A stretch of 64,000 bases of DNA from an uncultured Leptolyngbyaceae cyanobacterium (GTDB taxonomy: Bacteria > Cyanobacteriota > Cyanobacteriia > Leptolyngbyales > Leptolyngbyaceae). The stretch covers positions 124,001-188,000 of the forward strand of contig CALIDI010000026.1 of the NCBI GenBank assembly GCA_938023035.1, written 5' to 3'. The position numbers and the translations under genes are program-made. Below are positions 18,797-27,983 of the stretch, in pieces. Below the pieces are notes generated by a model. The model did no database searches, was not told where the DNA came from, and saw nothing but the letters and a program-made list of their open reading frames with translations. How positions within the stretch are numbered: the first letter of the stretch is position 1; each line of letters opens with the position of its first letter.

Positions 18797-19576
18797 ATGA
18801 ACCCAACCTCTACCCTTCCAACCCGGCTGCGCCTAAGGCTTCCCCTCCCTTTCCTGGGTTTAGTCGGTGGCGCGTTCATCTGGTGGCTTTTTACTACCCC
18901 CCTTTGGCATAGTAACCCCATCGTGGCCGATTTTTCCCCTGAACGCACCCTGGCCGCTTTGGGTCAGCTTTTTGCCTCTGGTACTATCATTCCCCATATT
19001 CAAACCAGCCTGCGGCGGATGTTGATTGGTTTAGTGGCGGCGATCGCGATCGGGGTGCCTCTGGGAATCTTGCTGGGGCTATCGCGCCCTTTAGAGCAGA
19101 CTACATCAGCTCTGTTTCAATTGATTCGGATGATTTCGCCCCTTTCTTGGATGCCGTTAGCTGTGATGGTTTTGGGAATTGGGGATCTGCCCGTTTACTT
19201 TCTATTGACGATTGCGGCTATCTGGCCCTTGATCCTCAATGCCTCTGCGGGAGTGCTTTCGGTTAATCAGCGCTGGCTAATGCTTTCACGCAGCCTCTGC
19301 GCTACCCACTGGGAAACCGTCAGCCAAGTAATTATTCCAGCAATTGTGCCCCACTTGCTGACGGGGATGCGTCTGGCGATCGGTATCATCTGGATTATTC
19401 TGGTACCAGCAGAGATGTTGGGAGTCAGTGCGGGTTTGGGGTATTACATTTTAGATACCCGTGACCGCCTATCCTACTCAGAATTGATGGCGGTAATTTT
19501 AATCATCGGTATAATTGGCTACGGGCTGGATAGTGTGCTGCGATTTGCCCACCAGCAATGGACGCATCAGCGGTAA
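18797..19576 (+). CDS. ABC transporter permease, sulfonate/nitrate/taurine type
   Basis: A 259-residue inner-membrane protein with about six helices and the binding-protein-dependent permease signature around SLCATHWETVSQVIIPAIVPHLLTGMRLAIG (the EAA loop that contacts the ATPase). I place the start at ATG 18797 (MNPTSTLPTRLRLR), which gives the usual family length. The reading frame is open much further upstream into the binding-protein gene, but those residues look like noise. No clear Shine-Dalgarno precedes the chosen start, so it may be translated by coupling. It completes the three-part importer. Confidence 0.88.
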   Translation: MNPTSTLPTRLRLRLPLPFLGLVGGAFIWWLFTTPLWHSNPIVADFSPERTLAALGQLFASGTIIPHIQTSLRRMLIGLVAAIAIGVPLGILLGLSRPLEQTTSALFQLIRMISPLSWMPLAVMVLGIGDLPVYFLLTIAAIWPLILNASAGVLSVNQRWLMLSRSLCATHWETVSQVIIPAIVPHLLTGMRLAIGIIWIILVPAEMLGVSAGLGYYILDTRDRLSYSELMAVILIIGIIGYGLDSVLRFAHQQWTHQR

Positions 19577-19600
19577 GTGGCCCGGAGGAATGAGTCATTT

Positions 19601-20236
19601 ATGGTAAATCTTAGACGGACTCGAGAAGATGTCTTGGTCGCTGTTTTAGATTTAGTTCATCAGAAAGGATTTCACTCTACTGGGCTAAAAGAGTTACTAG
19701 CAACCAGTGGCGTGTCTTCGGGGAGTTTTTATAACTACTTTGCCTCCAAGAAGGATCTGGCTCGCGCCTTAATTGACTATAAGTGGGGTCAGTTGAAGGC
19801 GCTATTGTTTAGTGAAACCCAGTCAGACACGATCGCCCAGCTATTTCAAATAATCGACCAGTTAGAAGCGATTCATCAAGCAGAAGATCCCTGTGCAGGT
19901 TGTTTTTTGGGAAACTTGATTGTAGAGCTAGTGGAGCATGACCCCTCCTTTCGACCTCAGTTAGTACAGGTGTTTGACGAGTGGCAGCAGGAAATTGCCC
20001 GGTTGCTCTGGTTGGGGTGTGCTCAACTTAAGCCAGAGTTTGAACCAGACTGGGTCGCGCAGCAACTTTTGGGGGCAATTGAAGGGGCGTTACTACTGGG
20101 TCGCCTTTACAACGATCCAGCTCGCCTGCGCAAGTGTTTGGATGGTTGCCGCTATCTGTTGCGCTCTGTGTTAAGGGATTGGACTGACCAGGCGGCGGCT
20201 GGCAATCCCCCCATTCGACTGGCACAACAGGTTTGA
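19601..20236 (+). CDS. TetR/AcrR family transcriptional regulator
   Basis: A 211-residue repressor. The N-terminal helix-turn-helix reads STGLKELLATSGVSSGSFYNYF (about 27-49), a textbook TetR DNA-binding helix pair. The C-terminal ligand domain includes AEDPCAGCFLGNLIVEL, a Cys-rich segment seen in the TetR_C group related to YcdC/AefR-type regulators. ATG 19601 is preferred over GTG 19577 because GGAGGAA lies 10 bases upstream of it. It follows the permease directly and probably controls the cluster; the 18-base palindrome before the OsmC gene is a candidate operator. The two close cysteines could make it redox sensitive (inference). Confidence 0.9.
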   Translation: MVNLRRTREDVLVAVLDLVHQKGFHSTGLKELLATSGVSSGSFYNYFASKKDLARALIDYKWGQLKALLFSETQSDTIAQLFQIIDQLEAIHQAEDPCAGCFLGNLIVELVEHDPSFRPQLVQVFDEWQQEIARLLWLGCAQLKPEFEPDWVAQQLLGAIEGALLLGRLYNDPARLRKCLDGCRYLLRSVLRDWTDQAAAGNPPIRLAQQV

Positions 20237-20330
20237 CAACTGCCTGCGCTTTCTAGCCCCCTAATGACTCACTAGCTGCGGCTAATCTCGTGAGGTATTG
20301 TAAAGGGGTGATGCACTGGCGATCGCCCCT

Positions 20331-21656
20331 ATGACTTTAACTTCCCTGCTTATTCGGCACGCTCGGATCTTGCAGCCCGACGGCAACTTCTTGCAGGGGG
20401 ATGTATTGATCCAGGCAGGTAAAATCGTCGAAGTTGCTGCTGCGATTGGGGCTACCGGCGATCGCGAAATTGATGCAACCGGCTTAACCCTGCTGCCAGG
20501 TGTGATTGACCCTCAGGTGCATTTTCGCGAACCAGGGTTAGAGCATAAGGAGGATTTGTTTACGGCGAGTTGCGCCTGCGCTAAGGGCGGGGTCACTTCT
20601 TTCTTAGAGATGCCGAATACGCGCCCCCTGACCACGACTCAGGCGGCACTGGATGATAAGTTGCAGCGGGCAGCAGCCAAATGTTTAGTTAATTATGGCT
20701 TTTTTATTGGGGCGACGGCGGAGATGCTGCCGGATTTGCTCGAGGCAACCCCCGTTTGTGGCATTAAGATCTTCATGGGTTCGATGCATGGCCCCCTACT
20801 GATCGATGAAGAGCCATTACTGGATCGCATCTTTTCCCGGGGCGATCGCCTGATTGCCGTGCATGCAGAAGATCAAGCCCGCATTTTGCAACGACGGCAG
20901 GAATATGCCGGTAATACCGACCCTGCCATTCATTCCGTGATTCAAGACAATCAGGCGGCCCTTAACGCCACCCAACTGGCTCTAAAGCTCTCACAAAAAT
21001 ATCAGCGGCGACTCCACATCTTGCATCTGTCTACCGCCGAGGAAGCCGAGCTGATGCGCCAGCAGAAACCCGCCTGGGTGACCTGCGAGGTGACGCCCCA
21101 ACACCTGCTGCTGAATACCGATGCCTACGCCAAAATTGGCACCCTGGCGCAGATGAATCCACCCCTGAGATCGCCCCATGATAACCAAGTGCTCTGGCAG
21201 GCACTCCTGGATGGGGTGATTGATTTTATTGCCACTGACCATGCGCCTCATACCTTAGAAGAAAAAGCCCAGCCCTATCCCAATTCTCCTTCTGGGATGC
21301 CGGGTGTGGAAACATCTCTACCCCTGATGCTGACCCAAGCGATGGCGGGGCGCTGTACCATTGCCCAAGTCGCCCAATGGATGTCTACCAACGTGGCAAA
21401 AGCCTATGGCATCCCGAACAAGGGGCTGATTGCCCCCGGCTATGATGCGGACTTGGTATTAGTTGATCTGGCAACCTACCAACCCGTGCAACGAGAAGCG
21501 TTGCAAACAAAGTGTCGATGGAGTCCCTTCGAAGGTTGGGAACTGACCGGTTATCCCGTGTATACCCTGGTTGGTGGACAGGTCGCCTACGAGCAGGGCA
21601 AGCTAAATACGACAGTCCGGGGTCAAGCACTCTGCTTTCAGCCAACTCTTCGTTGA
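20331..21656 (+). CDS. pyrC: Dihydroorotase (type I, cyanobacterial form)
   Basis: A 441-residue amidohydrolase for step three of pyrimidine synthesis (carbamoyl-aspartate to dihydroorotate). Family landmarks: DPQVHFREPGLEHKEDL, GGVTSFLEMPNTRPLTT, HILHLSTAEE, and DFIATDHAPHTLEEKAQPY carrying the catalytic Asp. The first metal-binding motif reads Q-V-H rather than the usual H-V-H. I recall this from cyanobacterial relatives, but it removes one expected zinc ligand. The length and remaining motifs are those of a working enzyme. It stands alone after the TetR gene. An allantoinase-like activity is the main alternative. Confidence 0.85.
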   Translation: MTLTSLLIRHARILQPDGNFLQGDVLIQAGKIVEVAAAIGATGDREIDATGLTLLPGVIDPQVHFREPGLEHKEDLFTASCACAKGGVTSFLEMPNTRPLTTTQAALDDKLQRAAAKCLVNYGFFIGATAEMLPDLLEATPVCGIKIFMGSMHGPLLIDEEPLLDRIFSRGDRLIAVHAEDQARILQRRQEYAGNTDPAIHSVIQDNQAALNATQLALKLSQKYQRRLHILHLSTAEEAELMRQQKPAWVTCEVTPQHLLLNTDAYAKIGTLAQMNPPLRSPHDNQVLWQALLDGVIDFIATDHAPHTLEEKAQPYPNSPSGMPGVETSLPLMLTQAMAGRCTIAQVAQWMSTNVAKAYGIPNKGLIAPGYDADLVLVDLATYQPVQREALQTKCRWSPFEGWELTGYPVYTLVGGQVAYEQGKLNTTVRGQALCFQPTLR

Positions 21657-21810
21657 GTTGTGCCAGGCCCTTGCCTCTCGTCAGTGCTTTGTACCGTGGG
21701 GCTTTTACAAGACACAATCACAAATTCAAAATTCAAATTCAAAACGGTGTTATTTGGGATGACCGGTATCAGCTAGAAGTCGCAGAAGAGAGCATGTCAC
21801 CTTTGCAGGC

Positions 21811-21905
21811 CCTCATCCCCCAGCCTCTTCTCCTGGGTTGGAAGAAGGAGGGTCGAGCCATCTCAAAGTCCCTCTCCCGAATTGGGAGAGGGATTTAAGG
21901 TAAGG
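21811..21905. repeat. Dispersed intergenic hairpin repeat, copy A
   Basis: A GC-rich segment starting CCCTCATCCCCCAGCC and containing a perfect hairpin CCCTCTCCC-GAATT-GGGAGAGGG (21870-21892), ending in TAAGGGCAAAAG. Related elements lie at 32066-32112, 52338-52418 and 60674-60788, always between genes. A preceding AT-rich run (about 21719-21745) is a short tandem of ATTCAAA units. Confidence 0.65.
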
Positions 21906-21918
21906 GCAAAAGTGACAG

Positions 21919-22281
21919 GCACCCGTCGCAGAAGTGGTACGACAACTAGGCACGGATCAATCTAGGGGGCTGAGTCATGAGGAGGTCAGCCAAGAGGTCA
22001 GCCAACGTCAAGCCCAGTGAGAAGAAAATGAGCTGGCTGACTACACGACCAAAAGCCCCTGGGGAATTCTCTGGGAGCAGTTGACCGCTTCGACCATTGT
22101 GGTTTTACTGGCGGCGGCCCTGATTGCAGCTTGTCTCAGTGACTGTAAGGATGCGATCGCGACCCTGGCGATCGTAGCACTCACGGTTTTAATCGGCTGG
22201 AATCAGGAATATCGAGCAGAACGGGCCTTAGTTGCACTCAAGCAACTGGCCATTCCCAGCGTCACCGAAAGTCAGCGCTAG
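21919..22281 (+). pseudogene. N-terminal remnant of a P-type (Ca2+-type) ATPase
   Basis: One frame reads APVAEVVRQLGTDQSRGLSH, then EENELADYTTKSPWGILWEQ, then the first membrane helices and KDAIATLAIVALTVLIGWNQ and EYRAERALVALKQLAIPSV. This is the cation-ATPase N-domain and first transmembrane pair of P-type ATPases. It is broken by an in-frame TGA at 22018-22020 and by a 12-base tandem duplication (GAGGTCAGCCAA twice, near 21980-22003), and it stops at 22281 before any actuator, phosphorylation (DKTGT) or ATP-binding domain. Only about the first 120 of roughly 900 residues remain, so it cannot transport ions. A 66-codon piece from 22081 stays open. Confidence 0.75.
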
Positions 22282-22492
22282 CCCATTGCAGCGTTCAGCT
22301 CCGCAATCCATTCTCCTGGAACGCTATGAATGCGATTTTCAGCACAGCAAGTATAATTACAGTCTTAGTTAGAAAGCTTAAGACGGTTGAATCGCTGAAA
22401 CCCTTAGTCTGGCTAGGCTTTCTGATCCGCCTCCGCTGTCTTGTCGATGGCTACGGCTGTAATCCGTTTATTTGTGGAAGAGTTATTTGCCC

Positions 22493-23857
22493 ATGAAAAA
22501 ATTCGCCCCGGCTATACTAGTCAACCAGCTTAAGCCAAAACACACCTGTCAGGGCACTCATCAGCGACCGACGGCGATCGCGCTCTGGCTCTTGGCGATT
22601 AGCCTTGGCCTATTTGCATCTGCCTGCCAGGAACCCGCCCCAACTGGGCAAGGCACCCCGTCTCCAGGGGGGACAACCGCCAGTGCCGGGGGGCTGAGAA
22701 TTGGTTCCCTACTCCCCGCAACAGGTGATCTAGCGGCTGTGGGGCAACCCATGTTGAATGCCGTCCCCCTTCTGGTAGATGAAGTCAACCAGTGCGGTGG
22801 GGTAAACGGGGCACCCATGGAGTTTGTGGGCAACGTTGATGATGAGACCAAGCCAGAAGCGGGTGTACAGGGTATGACCAAGCTTGCGGAAGTGAGTCGG
22901 GTGGCCGGAGTCGTTGGCTCCTTTGCCAGCAGCGTTTCAACAGCGGCGGTACCCATTGCAGTACGCAATAATGTTGTCCTGATTTCCCCCGGTAGCACCA
23001 GTCCCGTGTTTACTGAGCAAGCCAAAAAGGGAGAATTTAACGGCTATTGGGCCAGAACCGCGCCCCCCGACACCTATCAGGCCCCGGCACTGGCTAAGCT
23101 AGCGATTGACCGCGGGATTAAACGGGCTGCCACCATTGTGATCAACAATGACTACGGAGTGGGCTTTGAGCGCGAATTTGTAAAAGCTTTCAAGGCGCTT
23201 GGCGGCACGGTCACCAATGAAGCCAAGCCAACCCGTTACGACCCCAAAGCCACAACCTTTGATACCGAAGTGCAAGCCGCCTTTAGTGGCAAGCCAGAGG
23301 CGGTACTAGCAGTGCTCTACGCTGAGACAGGTAGCCTCTTGCTCAAAACTGCCTATGAGCAAGGAGTGAGCCAAGGGGTACAAATTTTGTTGACGGATGG
23401 AGTCAAGTCTGACAAGTTTCCGGCTCAGGTGGGTAAGACCAGAGAGGGCAAGTTTATTCTAGAAGGGGCCATTGGCACAGTACCCGGCGCGAGTGGCAAG
23501 GCGCTCGATGCCTTCGTTAAGCGCTGGCAAGGGAAGTATGGCACAACACCTGCAGAATATGCCCCCCATGCCTATGATGCGGCGGCCTTGTTAGCTCTAG
23601 CAGCCCAGGCGGCTGGCACTAACTCTGGCGATGCAATTAAAGGTAAGCTCCGAGAGGTCGCCAATGCTCCTGGAAAAGAAGTGGCAGATGTTTGCGAAGC
23701 ATTAGATCTGCTTAAAAAAGGCGAACCGATTAACTACCAGGGAGCCAGCGGCAATGTGGATATTGATGAAAATGGGGATGTTGTCGGTAGCTACGATGTC
23801 TGGCAAGTACAGGCCGATGGTTCGCTCAAAACTATTGATACCGTGACACCTCAATAG
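22493..23857 (+). CDS. Branched-chain amino acid/amide-type ABC substrate-binding lipoprotein
   Basis: A 454-residue periplasmic binding protein of the LivJ/Peripla_BP_6 class. A long N-region leads to a hydrophobic stretch and lipobox FASAC (Cys45), then a Gly/Thr/Pro linker and the binding domain: LRIGSLLPATGDLAAVGQPM, VNQCGGVNGAP, VVGSFASSVSTAAVPIAV, and AEYAPHAYDAAALLALA near the C-terminus. I chose ATG 22493 over GTG 22472 because it gives a typical lipoprotein leader. No permease or ATPase genes flank it, so it either works with a transporter encoded elsewhere or is an orphan receptor. Its substrate (amino acids, urea or short amides) cannot be read from sequence. Confidence 0.88.
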   Translation: MKKFAPAILVNQLKPKHTCQGTHQRPTAIALWLLAISLGLFASACQEPAPTGQGTPSPGGTTASAGGLRIGSLLPATGDLAAVGQPMLNAVPLLVDEVNQCGGVNGAPMEFVGNVDDETKPEAGVQGMTKLAEVSRVAGVVGSFASSVSTAAVPIAVRNNVVLISPGSTSPVFTEQAKKGEFNGYWARTAPPDTYQAPALAKLAIDRGIKRAATIVINNDYGVGFEREFVKAFKALGGTVTNEAKPTRYDPKATTFDTEVQAAFSGKPEAVLAVLYAETGSLLLKTAYEQGVSQGVQILLTDGVKSDKFPAQVGKTREGKFILEGAIGTVPGASGKALDAFVKRWQGKYGTTPAEYAPHAYDAAALLALAAQAAGTNSGDAIKGKLREVANAPGKEVADVCEALDLLKKGEPINYQGASGNVDIDENGDVVGSYDVWQVQADGSLKTIDTVTPQ

Positions 23858-23934
23858 TGGTGGGCTTTGACATGGTGGTGGGCTTTGGTATACCTACTGG
23901 CTTTAATTCAATGGAATGAAAGCCTTAGCGCTCT

Positions 23935-23993
23935 ACCACAGAGACACAAAGGGCACCGAGGTATGACTTCTGTGTTCTCTGTACCTCTGTGGT
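23935..23993. repeat. CACAGAGACAC-type inverted repeat
   Basis: ACCACAGAG (23935-23943) and CTCTGTGGT (23985-23993) are perfect inverted arms around a partly complementary middle. Related single-arm sequences occur at the 3' end of cobW (about 37381-37410) and at about 38716-38745, where they are part of coding or formerly coding sequence. This is a recurrent short repeat of the genome; its function is unknown. Confidence 0.6.
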
Positions 23994-24079
23994 TAGGTTT
24001 CAGGTTGCAGAGTCCCTATTTCTGAGCGTTCTGGGCTGTTTCTCCTAATCACAATTTCAGGAGAAATCATCAACCTTAG

Positions 24080-24529
24080 CTATACTGGCTCTGCTTCAAT
24101 CTTAACGGAGAGAATGCGATCGCCCTGCCGAATGGCGTTTACCACATCCATATCCTCGGTCTTGCCAAAGACTGTATGAACTCCATCTAAATGAGGTTGG
24201 GGTGCATGGCAAATAAAGAACTGACTCCCCCCGGTATCTTTGCCCCGGTGCGCCATTGATAGGCTACCTGCCTCATGCTTATTCCCATTGATTTCGCATT
24301 GAATTGTGTAGCCAGGGCCACCGGTTCCCGGCATCCCACTGGCACCCGCACGGGTATTAGGGCATCCTCCTTGAATCATAAAATCATCAATTACTCGATG
24401 AAAAGCCAGCCCATCGTAATAGCCACTTTTAGACAGGTCAACAAAATTCTGGACAGTTTTAGGTGCATCGGCATCAAACAATTGCAGATGAATCGTGCCT
24501 TTGCTCGTTTCCATAATAGCGCGGGTCAT
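24080..24529 (-). CDS. Peptidyl-prolyl cis-trans isomerase, cyclophilin type
   Basis: A 149-residue cytosolic cyclophilin that speeds proline isomerisation during folding. The family core is plain: [35 protein letters not shown] with the catalytic Arg, and [16 protein letters not shown] followed by [18 protein letters not shown]. The start is ATG 24529, because AGAGGAAC lies 7 bases before it. The frame is open 14 codons further upstream, but without a signal or ribosome site. There is no signal peptide. It sits alone between a binding-protein gene and a sugar hydrolase. Confidence 0.95.
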   Translation of the reverse strand: MTRAIMETSKGTIHLQLFDADAPKTVQNFVDLSKSGYYDGLAFHRVIDDFMIQGGCPNTRAGASGMPGTGGPGYTIQCEINGNKHEAGSLSMAHRGKDTGGSQFFICHAPQPHLDGVHTVFGKTEDMDVVNAIRQGDRILSVKIEAEPV

Positions 24530-24985
24530 GAGCGGTTCCTCTGGACTATTCCTTTGCAATCTTACCGCCAACGTGAGGGTTGCGTTTTGCGTTTTGGGGC
24601 TAGAGTTATTTATCTTTCGTGAGAGCCTCTAATCGCGGGGGCATAGACAACGGCCTGTTGCCTTTCTAGACTGGGTTGAGCAGAGCGATTCGCCTAGCAT
24701 CTTGCCAAATCTCTGGTGGCTAGGTTAGGAAGGAAACAGGCGTGAGCCATCCCACAGATAAGTTGTAGAGTTGGAGTTAGAGCCTTCAATTGAGTACTCA
24801 TGTGAGTACTCATGGGAGAAGTCAGAGCATAGAAGTCAGGCAAAATTGTCGGATTTATAGACTTATCAGCGTCTCATTCTGCCTTAATCTAAAAGACCTA
24901 AATTTATTCCGATGATGCCGCTCGTTTTAGGGCGATCAGTGAAAGCATAGAGGCAGCAAACCGGTAAATACAGGAATAGGCAATT
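24530..24985. other. Intergenic region upstream of the debranching-type enzyme
   Basis: 456 bases with no gene. At 24791-24814 the 12-mer TGAGTACTCATG occurs twice in tandem, each copy containing the palindrome GAGTACTC. This could be a paired operator for the downstream gene; nothing else stands out. Confidence 0.45.
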
Positions 24986-26989
24986 ATGCCGATGGGAATT
25001 CAATTTGGGCGATCCATTTGTGGAGAATTGGCCCAAGCAGAGCAGCGGGAGTGGTTGGTGACCAATGGAATTGGCGGCTATGCATCGGGCACGATTGCTG
25101 GCTTGCTAACGCGCCGCTACCACGGCTTATTGGTGGCCGCCTTAAAGCCACCGTTAGGACGGACTCTGATGGCAACAAAGTTGGATGAGGTTGCTTTCTA
25201 CGATGGGCATCTTTACCCTCTGCATACCAACCGGTGGGCGAATAATCGAGTTGAACCCCATGGGTATCAACAGATAGAGCAGTTCTCGCTGGAGGGTACT
25301 ATCCCAGTGTGGCGCTATGCCTGTGGAGATGCTCTGCTAGAAAAGCGCATCTGGATGCAACCAGGCGAAAACACTACCTATGTGTACTACCAGTTAACCC
25401 GTGCCAGCCAACCCTTAACCCTGAGTGTGAAAGCACTGGTAAACTACCGCGATCACCATCATCAGAGCCATGCTAATGATTGGCGGATGACGATTGTTCC
25501 CCTTGATGAGGGGATTTGTGTCGCCGCGTTTCCAGAAGCAGTGCAGTTACAAGTGTTGAGCGATCGCGCAGAAGTCTTTCCTGAACATAATTGGCATTAT
25601 GGCTTTGAGCTGGCGATTGAGCGACAGCGGGGTTTCGATAGTCTGGAAGATCATCTCCATGCGGCAACTTTTCAAGTCACACTTTTACCAGAGGAAGCCG
25701 TCACCCTGGTAGCCAGCACAGAGCGTCGCCCCAAGCTTGATGGAGAAGCGGCCCTCAAACTGCGTCGCAGCTATGAACAAAAATTATCAGGGTTGTGGCG
25801 GAGTAGCCGCCCGATTGAATCGAAGGAAACTTCCCTCTTGACACAGCGACTGATTTTGGCGGCTGATCAATTTATTGTTAATCGTGCCTCTAGGGATGAT
25901 CCGAATGGCAAAACTATCATTGCTGGTTATCCCTGGTTTAACGACTGGGGGAGAGATACGATGATCAGCCTGCCGGGGTTGACCCTCTGCACCGGTAGAC
26001 CTGAAATTGCCCGTTCAGTTTTGCGCACCTATGCCCGCCACGTGAGTCAGGGCATGTTGCCTAATCGTTTTCCTGACGAGGGAGAAATCCCCGAATATAA
26101 CACTGTTGATGCAACGCTCTGGTTTTTTGAAGCTGTGCGGGCCTACTACGCCGCCAATCGGGATGATGAAGATCTCCTGCAAGAGCTATTTCCTGTGATG
26201 GCGGATATAATCGATTGGCATTGTCGGGGAACTCGCTATAACATTCACCTGGATCCAGCCGATGGCTTGCTTTATGCCGGAGAAGCGGGTGTACAACTCA
26301 CCTGGATGGATGCCAAAATCGGCGATTGGGTGGTAACCCCTCGGGTTGGCAAACCAATTGAGGTGAATGCGCTTTGGTATAACGCCCTCCGCACAATGGC
26401 CCGGTTTGCGCGAGAAATTTGCAAACCCCATCAGGAATATGAGGCGATCGCCGATCGCGCCCAGGCCCGGTTTGGCCGTTTTTGGAATCAGGCGTTAGGC
26501 TACTGTTACGATGTCCTGGATGGCCCTAATGGGGATGATGCCTCCCTGCGGCCCAACCAGATTTTTGCCGTCTCTTTACCGGAAAGCCCCCTGACTCCGA
26601 CCCAGCAGCGGGGGGTCGTAGAAATTTGTGGACGCGCCCTGCTCACCTCCCACGGGTTACGATCGCTGGCCCCTAACCATCCTGACTATTGCGGTACCTA
26701 CAGCGGCAACCCCCTCCAGCGAGACGCCGCCTATCATCAAGGCACCGTTTGGGGCTGGCTTTTGGGACATTACGCCCTTGCCCATCTCCGTGTTTATGGA
26801 AACCCCACCAAAGCCCGCGAGTTTTTGGAACCGATGGTACATCACCTATACACCCATGGCATCGGTAGTATGAGCGAAATCTTTGATGGTGATGCCCCGA
26901 TGCGACCTAACGGCTGTCCCGCCCAAGCTTGGACGGTTGCAGAGACTTTGCGGGCATGGTTGGCAACAGAATCGGCTGAGTCAAAATAA
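24986..26989 (+). CDS. Amylo-alpha-1,6-glucosidase / glycogen-debranching-type enzyme (GDE, GH133-like)
   Basis: A 667-residue protein with the bacterial GDE architecture. The N-terminal domain (about 10-220) starts REWLVTNGIGGYASGT and includes RRYHGLLVAALKPP. The C-terminal (alpha/alpha)6 catalytic domain has AGYPWFNDWGRDTMISLPGL, LPNRFPDEGEIPEYNTVDAT, the acidic DPADGLLYAGEAGVQLTWMD and the closing SEIFDGDAPMRPNGCPAQAW. The family removes alpha-1,6-linked glucose from glycogen or related glucans; it acts in the cytosol. The ATG at 24986 has AGGAATAGG upstream. It is monocistronic. The exact glucan is unproven, since some relatives are annotated only as glycosidases. Confidence 0.9.
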   Translation: MPMGIQFGRSICGELAQAEQREWLVTNGIGGYASGTIAGLLTRRYHGLLVAALKPPLGRTLMATKLDEVAFYDGHLYPLHTNRWANNRVEPHGYQQIEQFSLEGTIPVWRYACGDALLEKRIWMQPGENTTYVYYQLTRASQPLTLSVKALVNYRDHHHQSHANDWRMTIVPLDEGICVAAFPEAVQLQVLSDRAEVFPEHNWHYGFELAIERQRGFDSLEDHLHAATFQVTLLPEEAVTLVASTERRPKLDGEAALKLRRSYEQKLSGLWRSSRPIESKETSLLTQRLILAADQFIVNRASRDDPNGKTIIAGYPWFNDWGRDTMISLPGLTLCTGRPEIARSVLRTYARHVSQGMLPNRFPDEGEIPEYNTVDATLWFFEAVRAYYAANRDDEDLLQELFPVMADIIDWHCRGTRYNIHLDPADGLLYAGEAGVQLTWMDAKIGDWVVTPRVGKPIEVNALWYNALRTMARFAREICKPHQEYEAIADRAQARFGRFWNQALGYCYDVLDGPNGDDASLRPNQIFAVSLPESPLTPTQQRGVVEICGRALLTSHGLRSLAPNHPDYCGTYSGNPLQRDAAYHQGTVWGWLLGHYALAHLRVYGNPTKAREFLEPMVHHLYTHGIGSMSEIFDGDAPMRPNGCPAQAWTVAETLRAWLATESAESK

Positions 26990-27533
26990 ACCCAAGAGCC
27001 ACTGTCAAAACTTGCTGGCTATCCTTCTTTCTTAAAGGAAGACAAATCATCTGGCGTTTTCAGCCGCTTTTTAGCAAGCATTCGCCCGTTCGAGGCTGAT
27101 TTTCCTCCGTTTTTTACATAAGGGCGCTACTCACTGGCTCAAGTTCTGCTTGGCATTGACTCGTCACAGTTGCCCAACCCTCCAATCTTAGGAGAACCAT
27201 CTCTGTGTGATGGCGATCGCTAGGTTGCTGACCCCATTAGGGGTTAAGACGCCTTAGCGTTCACAAACCCGTGTCACACTGTCTTTCGTAGTCCTGTTTT
27301 CTGTGCCCTAGCCCTTGTTCACTACCATAAAACAGGAAAGCAAAAACTCGGCAGCCCCCGGTTTGTTTGCAGACCTAGTCTGTTTGCAGATAGTTTGCAG
27401 ATAAGAAAAAAGCCTGACTTGCGCCAAGCTTTTTGCTACTCTCTCATATTCGTACCAAAACTTTATCAAGTCAAAACCGCATCAGGTCATGCCACAGAAG
27501 CTTTATCGTCAACGACTTAGACTTCGTAAAATC
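26990..27533. other. Intergenic region downstream of psb30 and the debranching gene
   Basis: 544 bases lying between convergent genes. A triple TTTGCAGA direct repeat lies near 27370-27402. I see no coding potential and no tRNA. Confidence 0.5.
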
Positions 27534-27665
27534 CTACATATCTCCGCCCCTAGCGGCAAGTAAGAAAATCACCACTGGCCCCGCAATCATAATGGCGGCG
27601 ACCATTGTCAATTGAACGATTGCTTCAAAGTTAATTCCACCCAAAAAATCCGTAACGAATCCCAT
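27534..27665 (-). CDS. psb30: Photosystem II protein Psb30 (Ycf12)
   Basis: A 43-codon gene on the minus strand. The product opens MGFVTDFLGGINFEAIVQL, then one membrane helix (about residues 17-37) ending AGPVVIFLLAARGGDM. This matches Psb30/Ycf12, whose cyanobacterial members carry INFE-I-QLT-I-A---IAGP--IFLLA-R at the same positions and are 40-46 residues long. Psb30 is a peripheral single-helix subunit of photosystem II near PsbJ and cytochrome b559. A strong GGAGG lies 5 bases before the ATG. It is divergent from cobN. Confidence 0.93.
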   Translation of the reverse strand: MGFVTDFLGGINFEAIVQLTMVAAIMIAGPVVIFLLAARGGDM

Positions 27666-27983
27666 TACCCCTCCAGATCGGCGACTCCGTAGCAAATAGG
27701 TTGTGCGACATCATTTTTATAACCATGGTCATTCTATCGGTGTTCACAACCTCTCTATTCAGGAAGTTCACAAAAGTTAAAGTTCTTAAAATCCTTCTGG
27801 AGAAAGGTTTACTGAGCTTGCCCTCAGGTTCACATTGCTAGCCCTTGGCGCAGCCCATCCGCAGAATAGACAAACATAGACAAACTGAGAGGTGAACCAG
27901 AGTTTGCCCTGGGTTGCTTTTTGCATCGCTGTATAATGAGCCTCTTGGGTAATGGAATTAGCTCAACCCGCAAAGGAGAGGAC
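27666..27983. other. Divergent promoter region of psb30 and cobN
   Basis: 318 bases between divergent genes. A TATAAT at 27932-27937 lies 46 bases before the cobN start, but I find no well-spaced -35 box. I see no cobalamin riboswitch here, in contrast to the loci at 33.8 and 38.3 kb. Confidence 0.45.

Noticed and set aside
27932-27937. TATAAT as the cobN promoter -10
   Set aside because: No -35 element at 16-18 bases; kept only as a note in the intergenic entry.
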